DNA of 33,230 bases, taken from NCBI GenBank assembly GCA_017433225.1, contig JAFRHS010000053.1, forward strand, positions 1-33,230. The letters run 5' to 3'. Below, piece by piece: positions 33,176 through 33,230 of the stretch (the stretch's first letter is position 1; each line of letters begins with the position of its first letter). Position numbers and translations under genes: made by a program. This stretch comes from Clostridia bacterium (GTDB lineage: Bacteria; Bacillota; Clostridia; Oscillospirales; Acutalibacteraceae). The notes beneath the pieces were generated by a model. That model was not told the origin of the DNA. It was given only the letters and a program-made list of their open reading frames with translations, and ran no database searches.

Positions 33176-33230
33176 GTCCAATATCCTCCTCAGTGAGTAA
33201 GTCATTTTTTCACGGCGAGGCAATAGCCTA

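Noticed and set aside
1-33230. CRISPR arrays, tRNA or rRNA genes, integrase or transposase genes
   Set aside because: No regularly spaced repeats, tRNA-like cloverleafs, rRNA cores or recombinase motifs were noticed in the sequence or translations.

Overview
The window looks like a chromosomal segment of a GC-rich, obligately anaerobic, fermentative Bacillota (a Clostridia- or Negativicutes-type organism; I cannot fix the genus). The signs are pyruvate:ferredoxin oxidoreductase, [FeFe]-hydrogenase maturases, strong AGGAGG-type ribosome binding sites, consensus TTGACA-N17-TATAAT promoters and short intrinsic terminators. No rRNA, tRNA, CRISPR array, transposase, integrase or phage gene was seen.

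Layout. 1-460: a gene-free stretch with several strong inverted repeats. 573-10738: central metabolism and housekeeping, with gap (minus), a CNNM/CBS/CorC membrane protein (minus), pyruvate:ferredoxin oxidoreductase (plus), glycerol kinase (plus), and a two-gene operon of a degenerate E1-like (ThiF/MoeB) protein and a degenerate M28-peptidase-like membrane protein. 10798-10953: first copy of a dispersed repeat with a perfect 14-bp terminal inverted repeat. 10951-16063: thiamine pyrophosphokinase and a GH3 beta-glucosidase (minus), and an orphan family-5 solute-binding lipoprotein (plus). 16136-18572: an ABC exporter with a MarR regulator downstream (minus).

18747-32250 is the notable part: a co-directional, mostly translationally coupled run of eleven genes. 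In order these are hydE, hydF, a TM1266-type hydrogenase-system regulator, a NifH-like reductase, a NifD/E-like component-1 protein, a NifK/N-like component-1 protein, [second repeat copy], hypF, hypC, hypD, hypE, and a 921-residue fusion of a D-like and a K-like nitrogenase component-1 module. It joins two H-cluster maturases, the complete Fe-cyanide arm of [NiFe]-hydrogenase maturation (HypFCDE, without HypA/HypB) and two component-1 modules of the nitrogenase superfamily. hydG, hydA, any [NiFe]-hydrogenase subunit and nifB/nifE/nifN are all absent from the window. The simplest reading is one pathway that builds or uses an Fe-CO/CN or other reduced metallocofactor. One specific, untested possibility is that nitrogenase-like proteins plus HypFCDE take the place of HydG.

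The right end (32247-33175) holds a GNAT acetyltransferase and a cysteine-rich DUF3795 protein on the minus strand, converging on the big operon with overlapping stop codons. Gene calls rest on motifs read directly from the translations. Statements on family function come from general knowledge of those families; no database search was possible.
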